This document shows, one piece after another, positions 7,835-16,239 of a stretch of 64,000 bases of DNA. The notes beneath the pieces were generated by a model. It was given only the letters and a program-made list of their open reading frames with translations. It was not told the DNA's origin and searched no databases. The stretch is taken from positions 62,001 to 126,000 of the forward strand of contig JAEWCQ010000021.1 in NCBI GenBank assembly GCA_023390555.1. Direction: 5' to 3'. The translations under genes were made by a program, and so were the position numbers. The stretch comes from Bacillota bacterium. Its GTDB lineage: Bacteria; Bacillota; Clostridia; Lachnospirales; Lachnospiraceae. How positions within the stretch are numbered: the first letter of the stretch is position 1; the number at the start of each line of letters is the position of its first letter.

Positions 7835-9034
7835 ATGAAATCAGAACTATCAGAAGAAAAATTTTTTCCCCATTGGCTTATTTTTTTACTGGCGGGCGCA
7901 TGCGGCCTGATTGTCGCCAATCTTTATTACGCCCAGCCTTTGGTCGGCCCCATCAGCGCTTCCACCGGGATTCCTTCCGGTGCAGCGGGATTGATTGTTA
8001 CCATGACACAGTTAGGCTATGCCGCCGGACTCTTATTTCTTGTTCCGTTAAGTGATCTGCTGGAAAACAGACGCCTGGTCGTATCCGTTCTGGTTATCGC
8101 AATTGCGGGTTTAGTGATTGCAGCGACAGCAAAAAGCTCCTACCTGTTCTTTCTTGCTGCAGTCCTGATTGGATTGGGTTCCGTAGCTGCTCAGATCTTA
8201 GTGCCTTTTGCCGCACATCTCTCACCGGCAGAAGAACGAGGCAAGAATGTCGGAAATGTAATGAGCGGGCTTTTGCTTGGAATCATGCTTGCACGGCCGG
8301 TTGCAAGCCTCATTACGGACATCTGGAACTGGAAGGCAGTCTTTCTGCTATCTGCCGTCATCATGATAATCCTGATCGTCTTATTAAGATCCCGGCTTCC
8401 GCAAAGAACCCCGCAGCCGAAGGACAGCTATCCTGCAATCGTGAAATCACTGTGGCATATTTTCAGGACAACACCCGTTTTACGCAGAAGATCACTGTAT
8501 CAGGCAGCTTTATTCGGCAGCTTCAGTTTGTTTTGGACCGTCGTCCCACTGTGGCTGTCACATCACTTTCAGCTGACACAAAAGGGCATTGCTTTATTTG
8601 CCTTTGCAGGTGTTACCGGTGCGATTGCGGCACCGATTGCCGGAAGACTGGCCGACAGAGGCTGGACCAGGAGACTCACCGGTGCTGCCTTCCTGATTGC
8701 GACATTCTCCTTTGCACTCACACATGTTTTCCAAAGCAACCAGACCATATCTCTGATCCTCTTTTGTATTGCCGCTGTTCTTCTGGATCTGTCTGTCTCA
8801 GGAAATCTTGTTCTCGGCCAGCAGGCGATTTACGCATTGGGAGACGAAATACGCGGAAGGGTAAACGGACTGTTCATGGCGATTTTCTTTGCCGGCGGTG
8901 CTGCCGGTTCCGCACTTGGTGGATGGACCTATGCACGCGGAGGCTGGAATGCCGCATCTATGCTTGGGCTTAGCCTTCCGGTCCTCGCATTCTTCTATTA
9001 TCTCACCGAGAAAAAAGGAGTGTCAGAAAACTGA
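7835..9034 (+). CDS. MFS transporter (efflux type)
   Basis: 399 residues with about 12 hydrophobic segments, the standard major facilitator size. The first helix holds ANLYYAQPLVGPI, common in drug and sugar efflux MFS proteins, and the loop after helix 2 holds the LSDLLENRR form of motif A. I set the start at the ATG at 7835 because TGGAGG lies six bases before it; an in-frame GTG at 7805 has no ribosome site. It is probably repressed by the divergent TetR protein. The substrate is unknown. The 3' end overlaps the terminator of the converging sda genes. Confidence 0.9.
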   Translation: MKSELSEEKFFPHWLIFLLAGACGLIVANLYYAQPLVGPISASTGIPSGAAGLIVTMTQLGYAAGLLFLVPLSDLLENRRLVVSVLVIAIAGLVIAATAKSSYLFFLAAVLIGLGSVAAQILVPFAAHLSPAEERGKNVGNVMSGLLLGIMLARPVASLITDIWNWKAVFLLSAVIMIILIVLLRSRLPQRTPQPKDSYPAIVKSLWHIFRTTPVLRRRSLYQAALFGSFSLFWTVVPLWLSHHFQLTQKGIALFAFAGVTGAIAAPIAGRLADRGWTRRLTGAAFLIATFSFALTHVFQSNQTISLILFCIAAVLLDLSVSGNLVLGQQAIYALGDEIRGRVNGLFMAIFFAGGAAGSALGGWTYARGGWNAASMLGLSLPVLAFFYYLTEKKGVSEN

Positions 9035-9041
9035 CACCCTC
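9011..9041 (-). terminator. Terminator of the sda operon
   Basis: Reverse strand: GAGGGTGTCAG, TTTT loop, CTGACACTCC, then TTTTTT. It overlaps the last codons of the converging MFS gene. Confidence 0.8.
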
Positions 9042-9053
9042 AGATCCACATCA

Positions 9054-9953
9054 TCAGGAAGTGAGGACCTTTTCCCGATCCTCTTCTTTCTCGTTCAGCC
9101 GTTCACTGATGTGGATGGCTGTCGGTGTTGCGGCAATTCCGCCGGTTCCGGTTTCCTTCAGATTTTCCGGCATACTGCGTCCGACTGCCCGCATTGCGTC
9201 GATGACTTCATCTGCCGGAATCTTACTGAAGATTCCAGCCATACTCTCATCTGCAGTGACCAGCGCATTGACAGCTCCCATCACATTTCTTTTTACACAG
9301 GGAACTTCCACCAGTCCCGCGACAGGATCACAGACCAATCCCATAAAATTCTTCAGTGAAAGGGCTGCAGCATTCGCAATTGCTCTTGCATTGCCTCCCA
9401 TCAGGTAAGTAACACCACCTGCCGCCATTGCAGATGCGGTTCCGATCTCTGCCTGACATCCGCCTGCTGCCCCTGCAATAAAGGCACGGTTTGCAATCAC
9501 TCCTCCGATGCCGGCCGACACATACAGCGCCTGAACCATCTTTTCTTCCGGAAAATATTTATCTTCGGCAACACTCAGGAAAACAGCGGGAAGTACGCCG
9601 CAGGAACCAGCTGTGGGAGCCGCTACGATTCTTCGCATGCAGGCATTGGATTCCCCCATTTTCAATGCTTTTTCCATGACTTTTCCAATAAAGTCTCCGC
9701 ACAGCAATGTTTGATTTTTACGTGCATGCTTCATTTTTTCTCCTTCACTGCCAACCAGCCCGCTGGTAGAACGCAGCTTCGCATCATAAGAGAGATCTGC
9801 CTCCTTCATTGCCCGATACATTTCCCGCATCTGTTCCAGAGATTCCTCCGGCGATATTCCGCGCTCCCTGCAGTCATCTTCCTGTACCAGTTTCCAGAAA
9901 CAGGTATTTTCCCTTTCCGATATCTCTATGATCTTTTCCAGCGAATTATACAT
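9054..9953 (-). CDS. sdaAA: L-serine dehydratase, iron-sulfur type, alpha subunit
   Basis: 299 residues, normal for the alpha chain of the two-subunit enzyme that deaminates L-serine to pyruvate and ammonia with a 4Fe-4S cluster. Conserved cysteine segments are visible: APTAGSCGVLPAV, GAAGGCQAEIGTAS and LVCDPVAGLVEVPC, plus the TGTGGIAATPTAIH end. It follows sdaAB by 19 bases and ends at an intrinsic terminator. The oxygen-labile cluster suits an anaerobe. Confidence 0.95.
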   Translation of the reverse strand: MYNSLEKIIEISERENTCFWKLVQEDDCRERGISPEESLEQMREMYRAMKEADLSYDAKLRSTSGLVGSEGEKMKHARKNQTLLCGDFIGKVMEKALKMGESNACMRRIVAAPTAGSCGVLPAVFLSVAEDKYFPEEKMVQALYVSAGIGGVIANRAFIAGAAGGCQAEIGTASAMAAGGVTYLMGGNARAIANAAALSLKNFMGLVCDPVAGLVEVPCVKRNVMGAVNALVTADESMAGIFSKIPADEVIDAMRAVGRSMPENLKETGTGGIAATPTAIHISERLNEKEEDREKVLTS

Positions 9954-9972
9954 CCAGCATCTGCCTCCTTTT

Positions 9973-10656
9973 TTATTTGCCGCTATTGCGGCTGCTTCCC
10001 ATATTCAGGTATGTCACCTTGCGGATTCCTTCCAGATGTTCCAGCCACCGCACGGATTCCTCCGGTATCTCCTGATCACATTCGATGACCATGACCGCAT
10101 CGCCGCCCCTTGCAGACCGATACAACTGCATCGCCGCAATATTGACGGATTTATGTGCCAACATGGAAGTCACCTCTGTCACATGCCCCGGCTGATCCAG
10201 ATTGTGTACGATTAATGTCGGATAATCTCCGCTGACATTGATGGTCAGTCCGTCAATCTCATTCACCTGTATCCTTCCGCCCCCGATGGAAGAAGCTACA
10301 ATTTCCAGATTCCTTCCATTTATTCCGGTCAGATTCATCTTTACCGCATTCGGATGTGCCTCATCTCCAAGATCGATCCCGGCGATGGTATATTCCAGAC
10401 CTCTTTCCCTGGCGAGTGCAAGACTCTCCGGTATTCTTGGATCATCCACTTCACAGCCCAGCAGTCCGGCGATCAGGGCCCGGTCTGTGCCGTGCCCCTT
10501 GCCGGTAGCAAGAAAGGAGCCATGAAAATAAATCTTTGCATGACGGACTTCACTTCCAAGCAGCCTCCTGGCCGCAAGTCCGATACGTACGGCACCAGCC
10601 GTATGAGAACTCGACGGTCCCACCATGACAGGTCCGATAATATCTAAAATATTCAT
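9973..10656 (-). CDS. sdaAB: L-serine dehydratase, iron-sulfur type, beta subunit
   Basis: 227 residues. The N-terminal domain begins ILDIIGPVMVGPSSSHTAGA, the hallmark of the serine dehydratase beta chain. The C-terminal ~70 residues form an ACT domain (TLIVHNLDQPGHVTEVTSML) that in this family senses serine. Only two bases separate its ATG from the stop of the EamA gene upstream and 19 bases separate it from sdaAA, so the three form one operon. Confidence 0.95.
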   Translation of the reverse strand: MNILDIIGPVMVGPSSSHTAGAVRIGLAARRLLGSEVRHAKIYFHGSFLATGKGHGTDRALIAGLLGCEVDDPRIPESLALARERGLEYTIAGIDLGDEAHPNAVKMNLTGINGRNLEIVASSIGGGRIQVNEIDGLTINVSGDYPTLIVHNLDQPGHVTEVTSMLAHKSVNIAAMQLYRSARGGDAVMVIECDQEIPEESVRWLEHLEGIRKVTYLNMGSSRNSGK

Positions 10657-10658
10657 CC

Positions 10659-11534
10659 TTATCCTTCTTTCTCAGCAGGCTTTTCTACTCCCGCTATCAC
10701 AGCGGCCATAAATATCGCGATGCATCCTGCGATCATCCGTAATGTAAAACTCTCTCTTAAGAATATTGCCGCAAAAATGCTTCCGTATACACTTTCCATT
10801 GATACCAGGATTCCCGCAAGGGTGGGTGATGTATTCTGCTGTCCTTTTAATTGAAGAAAAAATCCAAGTGTAATTTCAAATATTCCGCAGTAGAGCAGTC
10901 CGATCCAGCAATGCACTTCCGTAACAACCGGAAACGGTTCAAATACAAATGCGGCAATCAGCGCCAGCACCGTTGCCGTAAGGATCTGCAGAAAATGCAT
11001 GTCTACAGCATCGATTTTCTCACTGCAATGGTCAATATATATGATATGAAATGCATAAAATATACCACAGATAATGATCAATAAATCACCTCTTCCAATG
11101 CGGAAGCCGCCGTTTAACGTCAGCATTGCCATACCGCTCAGACAGATCAGCACCGATGCCGCCTTTCGCCCCGTCAGTTTCTTTTTCAGCAGAAGCAGTT
11201 CCAAAAGCGGAACAAACATTACATAGCTCACCGTCAGAAATGAACTCTTGGACGCAGTCGTCTCTCTGCAGCCGATATTCTGTAAAAGCAATGCCAAAAA
11301 GAAGATCGTTCCAAGGCATATGCCGGAAAAAACCGTCTGCCGGTTCATCCGCTTTAATCTTGGAAAGAAAAGCAGCAGCATGCAGACACTTGCGACCAGC
11401 AGGCGCAGTGCAAGCTGCCACAACGGTGTAATATATTCCAGCGAATCTTTGACAACTACAAAAGATAAACCCCAGATAATCCCGGCTGCTACTAACATTC
11501 CAATAGAAACTGCTCTTTTATTTTTTTGACTCAT
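10659..11534 (-). CDS. EamA/DMT-family transporter
   Basis: 291 residues with about ten hydrophobic helices and two EamA repeats (first GIIWGLSFVVVKDSL at about 17-31, second from about 145). DMT carriers of this type export amino acids or related metabolites. Its position two bases ahead of sdaAB suggests a substrate linked to serine, for example serine or threonine export to limit toxicity; that is inference. The ATG at 11534 has only a weak ribosome site. No clear promoter was found in the 146 bases upstream, so read-through from the aminotransferase gene is possible. Confidence 0.85.
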   Translation of the reverse strand: MSQKNKRAVSIGMLVAAGIIWGLSFVVVKDSLEYITPLWQLALRLLVASVCMLLLFFPRLKRMNRQTVFSGICLGTIFFLALLLQNIGCRETTASKSSFLTVSYVMFVPLLELLLLKKKLTGRKAASVLICLSGMAMLTLNGGFRIGRGDLLIIICGIFYAFHIIYIDHCSEKIDAVDMHFLQILTATVLALIAAFVFEPFPVVTEVHCWIGLLYCGIFEITLGFFLQLKGQQNTSPTLAGILVSMESVYGSIFAAIFLRESFTLRMIAGCIAIFMAAVIAGVEKPAEKEG

Positions 11535-11599
11535 ATTATCTCATTCAACTTACCTTTCTCACACCGCTGTTCACGGCATGAAGCCTTTTTTATACAGAT

Positions 11600-11625
11600 A
11601 CAGCCCGGCAATCCCGCCGGGCTGT
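11600..11625. terminator. GC-rich hairpin after the GABA-type aminotransferase gene
   Basis: ACAGCCCGGC / GCCGGGCTGT with a 6-base loop, perfect 10-bp stem. It lies 56 bases after the aminotransferase stop (minus strand). The T-rich flank is on the plus-strand side, so on the minus strand it may be an inefficient terminator letting transcription into the EamA-sda genes. Confidence 0.55.
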
Positions 11626-11680
11626 TCTTGTTATTTGATAGAAAAGATTTTGTTCTGCTAGTTTTCAGCCAGATTTCCAG

Positions 11681-13054
11681 TTACCGGATACCCAGTTCTT
11701 TCATCGTATCCACAAGGCAGGCTTCAAAAATCTCAAGTCCCTTGTCCAGCTGTTCATCGGTCATTACAAGCGGTGCAAGGAAACGGATTACATTACCGTT
11801 TGTTCCTGCATTCTCCAAAAGCAGTCCCTGCTGAATCGCCTTTTGAACCATCACACTGACAAATTCCGGATATGGTTCTTTACTCTCTTTGTCCTTTACG
11901 AACTCAATTCCAATCATGGCTCCCAGTCCCCGGACATCACCTACGACCGGATAGTTCTCAAGAAGTCCCTGATAGGATTTCATGACTTTCTCTCCGATGT
12001 GCATCGCTTTTCCGGCAAAATCCTCTGCCTTCATGATTTCCATCGTCTTTAATGCAGACGCACAGGCCAGTGGATTTCCGCAGTAGGTTCCACCGATCGT
12101 CCCCGGTATCACGCTGTCCATGATTTCCTCACGTGCCGTGATGGCACTGATTGGTGCACCGGAACCCATCGATTTCGCTGTAGATACAATATCAGGCGCT
12201 GCACCGGCCTCTGCCCAGTATTCGGAAGCAAAATATTTTCCGGTTCGGCAATTTCCGCACTGAACTTCATCGGCAATCAGAAGAATTCCGTGATCGTCAC
12301 AGATTTTGCGGACCGCCTTTACCCACTCCATCGGTGCGGGAATGAAGCCGCCTTCGCCCTGCAGCGGTTCCACAATGATAGCCGCCACATCATCCGCAGG
12401 TGTTGCTTCATCAAACAGGCGCTCCAGCTTTTCGATATAATAAGCAACTGCCTCTTCTCTGGTATATCCTTTTGGCGCACGGTAAAGGTACGGATATTCC
12501 GTACGGTAAATTCCTGTCGGAAATGGTCCCATTCCAAGTGCATAGGCCTTTTTTGCAGTCAGTGCCATTGTCAGGTTGGTTCTTCCGTGAAATGCACCGG
12601 AAAAGCAGATGACATTTTGTCTTTTCGTGAATGCCTTCGCCACTTTAATTGCGTTTTCATCCGCTTCCGCTCCGGAATTTGCGAAATAAGTTTTTTTCTT
12701 ATCTCCCCTGCACGGTACTGTTTCATTGAATTTCTCTGCCAATTCCACATATCCGTCATGAACTACAACGTTAAAGATCGTATGAAAATATTTTTCTGCC
12801 TGTTCCTGAACTGCTTCCACAACTTCGGCTCTGCTGTATCCCATATTCAGGACACCGACACCGCCAATCCAGTCGAGAAAATAATTTCCGTCCAGGTCTT
12901 CCACCATTGCTCCCTCTCCGCGCTTTATACAGATCGGGTAAGTAGTCCCGCAGAGTGCTTTCGGCACTGCCGCATTTCTTCTATCCAATAATGCCTTTGC
13001 CTTTGGCCCCGGCACTGTTCCTGTTACAATCTTTGGTAATTCATCTTTTAACAT
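11681..13054 (-). CDS. Class III aminotransferase, probable 4-aminobutyrate aminotransferase
   Basis: 457 residues, PLP-dependent fold type I. It aligns by eye with GabT-type enzymes: YFLDWIGGVGVLNMGYS, the cofactor loop FANSGAEADENAIK, FSGAFHGRTNLTMAL, IVEPLQGEGGFIPAP, LIADEVQCGNCRTGKYFA, the PLP lysine in STAKSMGSG and GGTYCGNPLACASAL. The likely reaction is GABA plus 2-oxoglutarate to succinate semialdehyde plus glutamate, which would continue the pathway from patA and the aldehyde dehydrogenase in this operon. The ATG at 13054 is preferred (AGAAGG nine bases upstream) over a GTG two codons earlier. Another omega-amino acid substrate remains possible. Confidence 0.82.
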   Translation of the reverse strand: MLKDELPKIVTGTVPGPKAKALLDRRNAAVPKALCGTTYPICIKRGEGAMVEDLDGNYFLDWIGGVGVLNMGYSRAEVVEAVQEQAEKYFHTIFNVVVHDGYVELAEKFNETVPCRGDKKKTYFANSGAEADENAIKVAKAFTKRQNVICFSGAFHGRTNLTMALTAKKAYALGMGPFPTGIYRTEYPYLYRAPKGYTREEAVAYYIEKLERLFDEATPADDVAAIIVEPLQGEGGFIPAPMEWVKAVRKICDDHGILLIADEVQCGNCRTGKYFASEYWAEAGAAPDIVSTAKSMGSGAPISAITAREEIMDSVIPGTIGGTYCGNPLACASALKTMEIMKAEDFAGKAMHIGEKVMKSYQGLLENYPVVGDVRGLGAMIGIEFVKDKESKEPYPEFVSVMVQKAIQQGLLLENAGTNGNVIRFLAPLVMTDEQLDKGLEIFEACLVDTMKELGIR

Positions 13055-13097
13055 TACCACACGCCTTCTTTCTCATTTATCCTTTTATCTGAAAATA

Positions 13098-14453
13098 TCA
13101 GGAAAGTCCCATCTCTGCTTTGGTCTCTGCAAGAGATGCATCCATACGCTCGATGACTGCTGCAATCTGCTCTTCTGTAATGATTGCTGCCGGCTCAAAC
13201 CGGATACATTTCGCATTCACAAGTGTACCGGCAGTCATAACGCCTCTTGCGAACAGCCCCTTTGCTACCGCATATCCGATTTCACTTGTCTTAAATTCAA
13301 CAGCCAGCATCAGACCCAGTCCTCTGACATCATCGATCACTTCCGGATACTTTGCCTTTAAAGACTCTAAGCCGGACTTTAAGATTTCACCCTTCTTCGC
13401 ACATTCGCCCGGGATGTCATGATCGATCATATATTTAATCGTTGCAATCGCTGCAGAACAGCATACCGGATTGCCGCCAAAGGTCGGTGAACCTAACAGC
13501 CAAGGATTGTCAATCAATTCCTGTGTCCACATGGAAGGTCTGCAGATGATACCGGTAATTGGCATGATACCGCCGCCAAATGCTTTTCCATAGGTCATGA
13601 TATCCGGTGTTACACCTTCTGCCTCACATCTCCACATAGAGCCGGTTCTTCCCATTCCGCACTGGATTTCATCAAAAATCAACGCTACACCGTATTCATC
13701 ACAGATCTCACGCAGCTCCTGTAAATAGCCTGCCGGCGGAACAATAACTCCAGCCTCGCCCTGAATCGGTTCTACGATCATGGCTGCAACTTTTTCACCT
13801 ACCGCTACCAGATTGCGGATCGCTTTTCTTGCGTCTTCCGCATTTCCGTATTCCACGTGCTGTACCTGCTGCACCATTGGAATATAAGGGGTACGATATG
13901 TACTCTTCCCACCCATGGAGATTGCACCCATTGTCTTGCCGTGGAATGCACCTACTGTTGAAATGTACCATCTTCCGCCGGTTGCGATTCTTGCAAGCTT
14001 CAATGCCATTTCCACTGCTTCAGCTCCGCCGTTTGTAAAGAAACAATACTGCAGGTCTCCCGGTGTGATGTCAGCCAATGCCTTTGCGAGGTAACCGCGC
14101 AGCGGGTCTAACAATTCCTGAGAATGTAATGCCTGATGATCCAGCTGTGCTTTTACCGTTTCCAGAATCTCCGGATTCCGATGTCCGCAGGTATAAATTC
14201 CAAAACCGCCGAGACAGTCGATAAACTCTTCTCCGTACAGTCCCTCACAGATACCGTCGTGATCCCGCCACTCTAAAACAGCGGAGTTTGTAGATACAGA
14301 TTTACGATATTTTAACCATCCCGGACTCACATAATTATCAAAATAATCCAATGTTTCCTTTGTCATCGTTTCTTTTGCAGCGTCATCCATCGAATCAGCA
14401 TGGATGTACCCGATTACTTTTTCCAAATCTTCACTTACCTTTGCGTAACTCAT
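13098..14453 (-). CDS. patA: Putrescine aminotransferase
   Basis: 451 residues, close in length and motif order to E. coli PatA (YgjG). Shared segments include GWLKYRKSV, EEFIDCLGGFGIYTCGHRNP, ALHSQELLDPLRGYLAKAL, EPIQGEAGVIVPP, IFDEIQCGMGRTG, the PLP lysine in YGKAFGGGIMPI, FGGNPVCCSAA and TLVNAKCIRFEP. It transfers an amino group from putrescine to 2-oxoglutarate or pyruvate, giving 4-aminobutyraldehyde. It lies between the aldehyde dehydrogenase and the GABA-type aminotransferase. AGGAGG precedes the ATG. The 216-base gap upstream holds its own candidate promoter and a leader hairpin, so it may be expressed separately from the transporter genes. Confidence 0.9.
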   Translation of the reverse strand: MSYAKVSEDLEKVIGYIHADSMDDAAKETMTKETLDYFDNYVSPGWLKYRKSVSTNSAVLEWRDHDGICEGLYGEEFIDCLGGFGIYTCGHRNPEILETVKAQLDHQALHSQELLDPLRGYLAKALADITPGDLQYCFFTNGGAEAVEMALKLARIATGGRWYISTVGAFHGKTMGAISMGGKSTYRTPYIPMVQQVQHVEYGNAEDARKAIRNLVAVGEKVAAMIVEPIQGEAGVIVPPAGYLQELREICDEYGVALIFDEIQCGMGRTGSMWRCEAEGVTPDIMTYGKAFGGGIMPITGIICRPSMWTQELIDNPWLLGSPTFGGNPVCCSAAIATIKYMIDHDIPGECAKKGEILKSGLESLKAKYPEVIDDVRGLGLMLAVEFKTSEIGYAVAKGLFARGVMTAGTLVNAKCIRFEPAAIITEEQIAAVIERMDASLAETKAEMGLS

Positions 14454-14486
14454 ATTGAATTCCTCCTTATTTCAATAAAGATTTTA

Positions 14487-14566
14487 CAAAAATAGGAGCA
14501 GTCTGATGACGACCGCTCCATTGCTTTCCATGTACTTATAATATTCCACCCACGTACACTTTACAA
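14487..14566 (-). promoter_or_regulatory. patA promoter and 5' leader hairpin
   Basis: Reverse strand: TTGTAA (14561-14566), 17-base spacer, TATTAT (14538-14543), then about 12 bases after the expected start a hairpin GGAGCGGTC / GACTGCTCC (14495-14519) followed by TATTTTT. It could be the end of the upstream operon or an attenuator. The 3' arm CTCCTATTT can also pair with the patA ribosome site region (AAATAAGGAG) with one bulged base. The rest of the 216-base gap holds a second TATAAT-like box but nothing else I can name. Confidence 0.55.
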
Positions 14567-14669
14567 TTGACTTTAAATACCATTTATATAATTAATTTGT
14601 TCCCATTATAGCACTTTATAAGTATATTTTGCTCATAAAGCGCCGTAATATTCTTTTTACATATAATTC

Positions 14670-16148
14670 TTAATGCTCATACCAGCCGACAACTCCAGGT
14701 GTCAGATTGATATTGATCTGTTTTACTTCCTGATACTCTTCAAGACCGTGGATCCCAAGCTCACGTCCGATACCGCTCATCTTATAGCCACCCCAAGGAG
14801 CTTCGTTGAAGGTCGGATTATAACAGTTCACCCAGGTAATTCCCGCACGAATCTCTGCAACGACACGATGTGCTCTGGTTATGTCCGAAGTAAATACCGC
14901 ACCGGCAAGGCCGTATTCGGTATCATTCGCCATTGCAACCGCTTCTTCCTCCGTTTCGAACGTCTGAATCGTCACAACCGGTCCGAAAATCTCCTCCCGG
15001 ACAATCTTCATGTCCCATGTGCAGTCATCAAAGACAGTCGGCTCCACAAAATATCCGTTTGCACATTCGCCTTCCGTATGACGCTTTCCGCCGCATACCA
15101 GAGTTGCGCCTTCCTCGATTCCGCTCTGGATATAGGAAAGCACTTTTTTCATATCCTGCTCGGTAATAACCGGCCCGATATCCGGATTGTTGATTCCCTG
15201 TCCGATTGTCATGGCCTCTGCTTTCTTCTTCAGACGTTTTACAAATTCATCTTTAATCGATTTCTCAATGATGATTCTGGAACCCGCGGAGCATACCTCC
15301 CCCTGGTTGAAAAAGATTCCGATCATCGCCCATTCAACCGCACCGTCCATATCGGCATCCGCAAATATGACATTCGGGGATTTACCGCCGAGCTCGAGAC
15401 CGATTTTCTTTACATTGCTGGCTGCCGCGCGCATAAGGCTCTGTCCGACTCTGGTGCTGCCGGTAAAAGTAACCATATCCACATCCGTGTTTTCACCCAT
15501 TTCTGTGCCGACCTCCGCATCACCCTGTACGAGATTTGCGCATCCTTTCGGGAGTCCGACTTCCTCAAAGATTTCAAAAAGACGGATCGTGGAAAGCGGC
15601 GCCTTCGGACTCGGTTTGAATACCACACTGTTTCCTGCTGCAAGTGAAGGTGCGAGCTTCCATACAGACATCAGAAACGGATAGTTCCAAGGTGTGATCT
15701 GTGCGCACACGCCTACCGGTTCATGTACGGTATAGGAATGCATTTTACCGAATCCGGCATTCACATCGTAGACACCGCCGTAAGGCGCCTTGATCAGTCC
15801 CGCATAATAACGGAAACAGTGCACACCGTCCGCAACATCTCCTTCCGCTTCTCGCAGCGGTTTTCCATTGTCCAATGTATCAAGCATCGCAAGTTCATCC
15901 GCATATTCTTCTATTTTATCTGCAATTTTCAAGATGATGTCGCCACGTTCCTGTGAATCCATATCCCGCCACTCTCTGGTCACATAAAAGGACTCTTTTG
16001 CAGCCGCAATTGCGCTTTTTACATCTTCTACACTGCTTTCATAGATTTTTGCAAACACTTCACCGGTTCCAGGATTTACAATATCAATTGTTTTCCCGAG
16101 GGTTCCTTCTACCCATTCCCCATTAATATACATCTTTTTGATATCCAT
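14670..16148 (-). CDS. Aldehyde dehydrogenase, probable 4-aminobutyraldehyde dehydrogenase
   Basis: 492 residues, NAD(P)-dependent ALDH superfamily. Seen motifs: ITPWNYPFLMSVWKLAPSLA (Rossmann entry), GSTRVGQ, the general-base glutamate in GLELGGKSPN, and the catalytic cysteine in FNQGEVCSAGSR (about 300). It resembles betaine/gamma-aminobutyraldehyde dehydrogenases such as PatD. In this context it should oxidise 4-aminobutyraldehyde from PatA to GABA. The ATG at 16148 is chosen because GGAGG lies just upstream; an in-frame GTG at 16163 overlaps the ribosome site. It follows potD after a 91-base gap with a hairpin. Confidence 0.88.
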   Translation of the reverse strand: MDIKKMYINGEWVEGTLGKTIDIVNPGTGEVFAKIYESSVEDVKSAIAAAKESFYVTREWRDMDSQERGDIILKIADKIEEYADELAMLDTLDNGKPLREAEGDVADGVHCFRYYAGLIKAPYGGVYDVNAGFGKMHSYTVHEPVGVCAQITPWNYPFLMSVWKLAPSLAAGNSVVFKPSPKAPLSTIRLFEIFEEVGLPKGCANLVQGDAEVGTEMGENTDVDMVTFTGSTRVGQSLMRAAASNVKKIGLELGGKSPNVIFADADMDGAVEWAMIGIFFNQGEVCSAGSRIIIEKSIKDEFVKRLKKKAEAMTIGQGINNPDIGPVITEQDMKKVLSYIQSGIEEGATLVCGGKRHTEGECANGYFVEPTVFDDCTWDMKIVREEIFGPVVTIQTFETEEEAVAMANDTEYGLAGAVFTSDITRAHRVVAEIRAGITWVNCYNPTFNEAPWGGYKMSGIGRELGIHGLEEYQEVKQININLTPGVVGWYEH

Positions 16149-16187
16149 GTCTGTTTCCTCCACTCTTTCTTTTTGACTATCTTAGAA

Positions 16188-16217
16188 AAGAGTCTGAAAG
16201 TATGTTTTCAGACTCTT
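16188..16217 (-). terminator. Intra-operon hairpin between potD and the aldehyde dehydrogenase gene
   Basis: AAGAGTCTGAAA / TTTCAGACTCTT, perfect 12-bp stem, 6-base loop, followed on the minus strand by TTC and mixed bases. The T-run is short, so it is probably a partial terminator or an mRNA 3'-end stabiliser for the transporter part. Confidence 0.6.
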
Positions 16218-16239
16218 ATTTCTTTTGCATGAAACTGTA

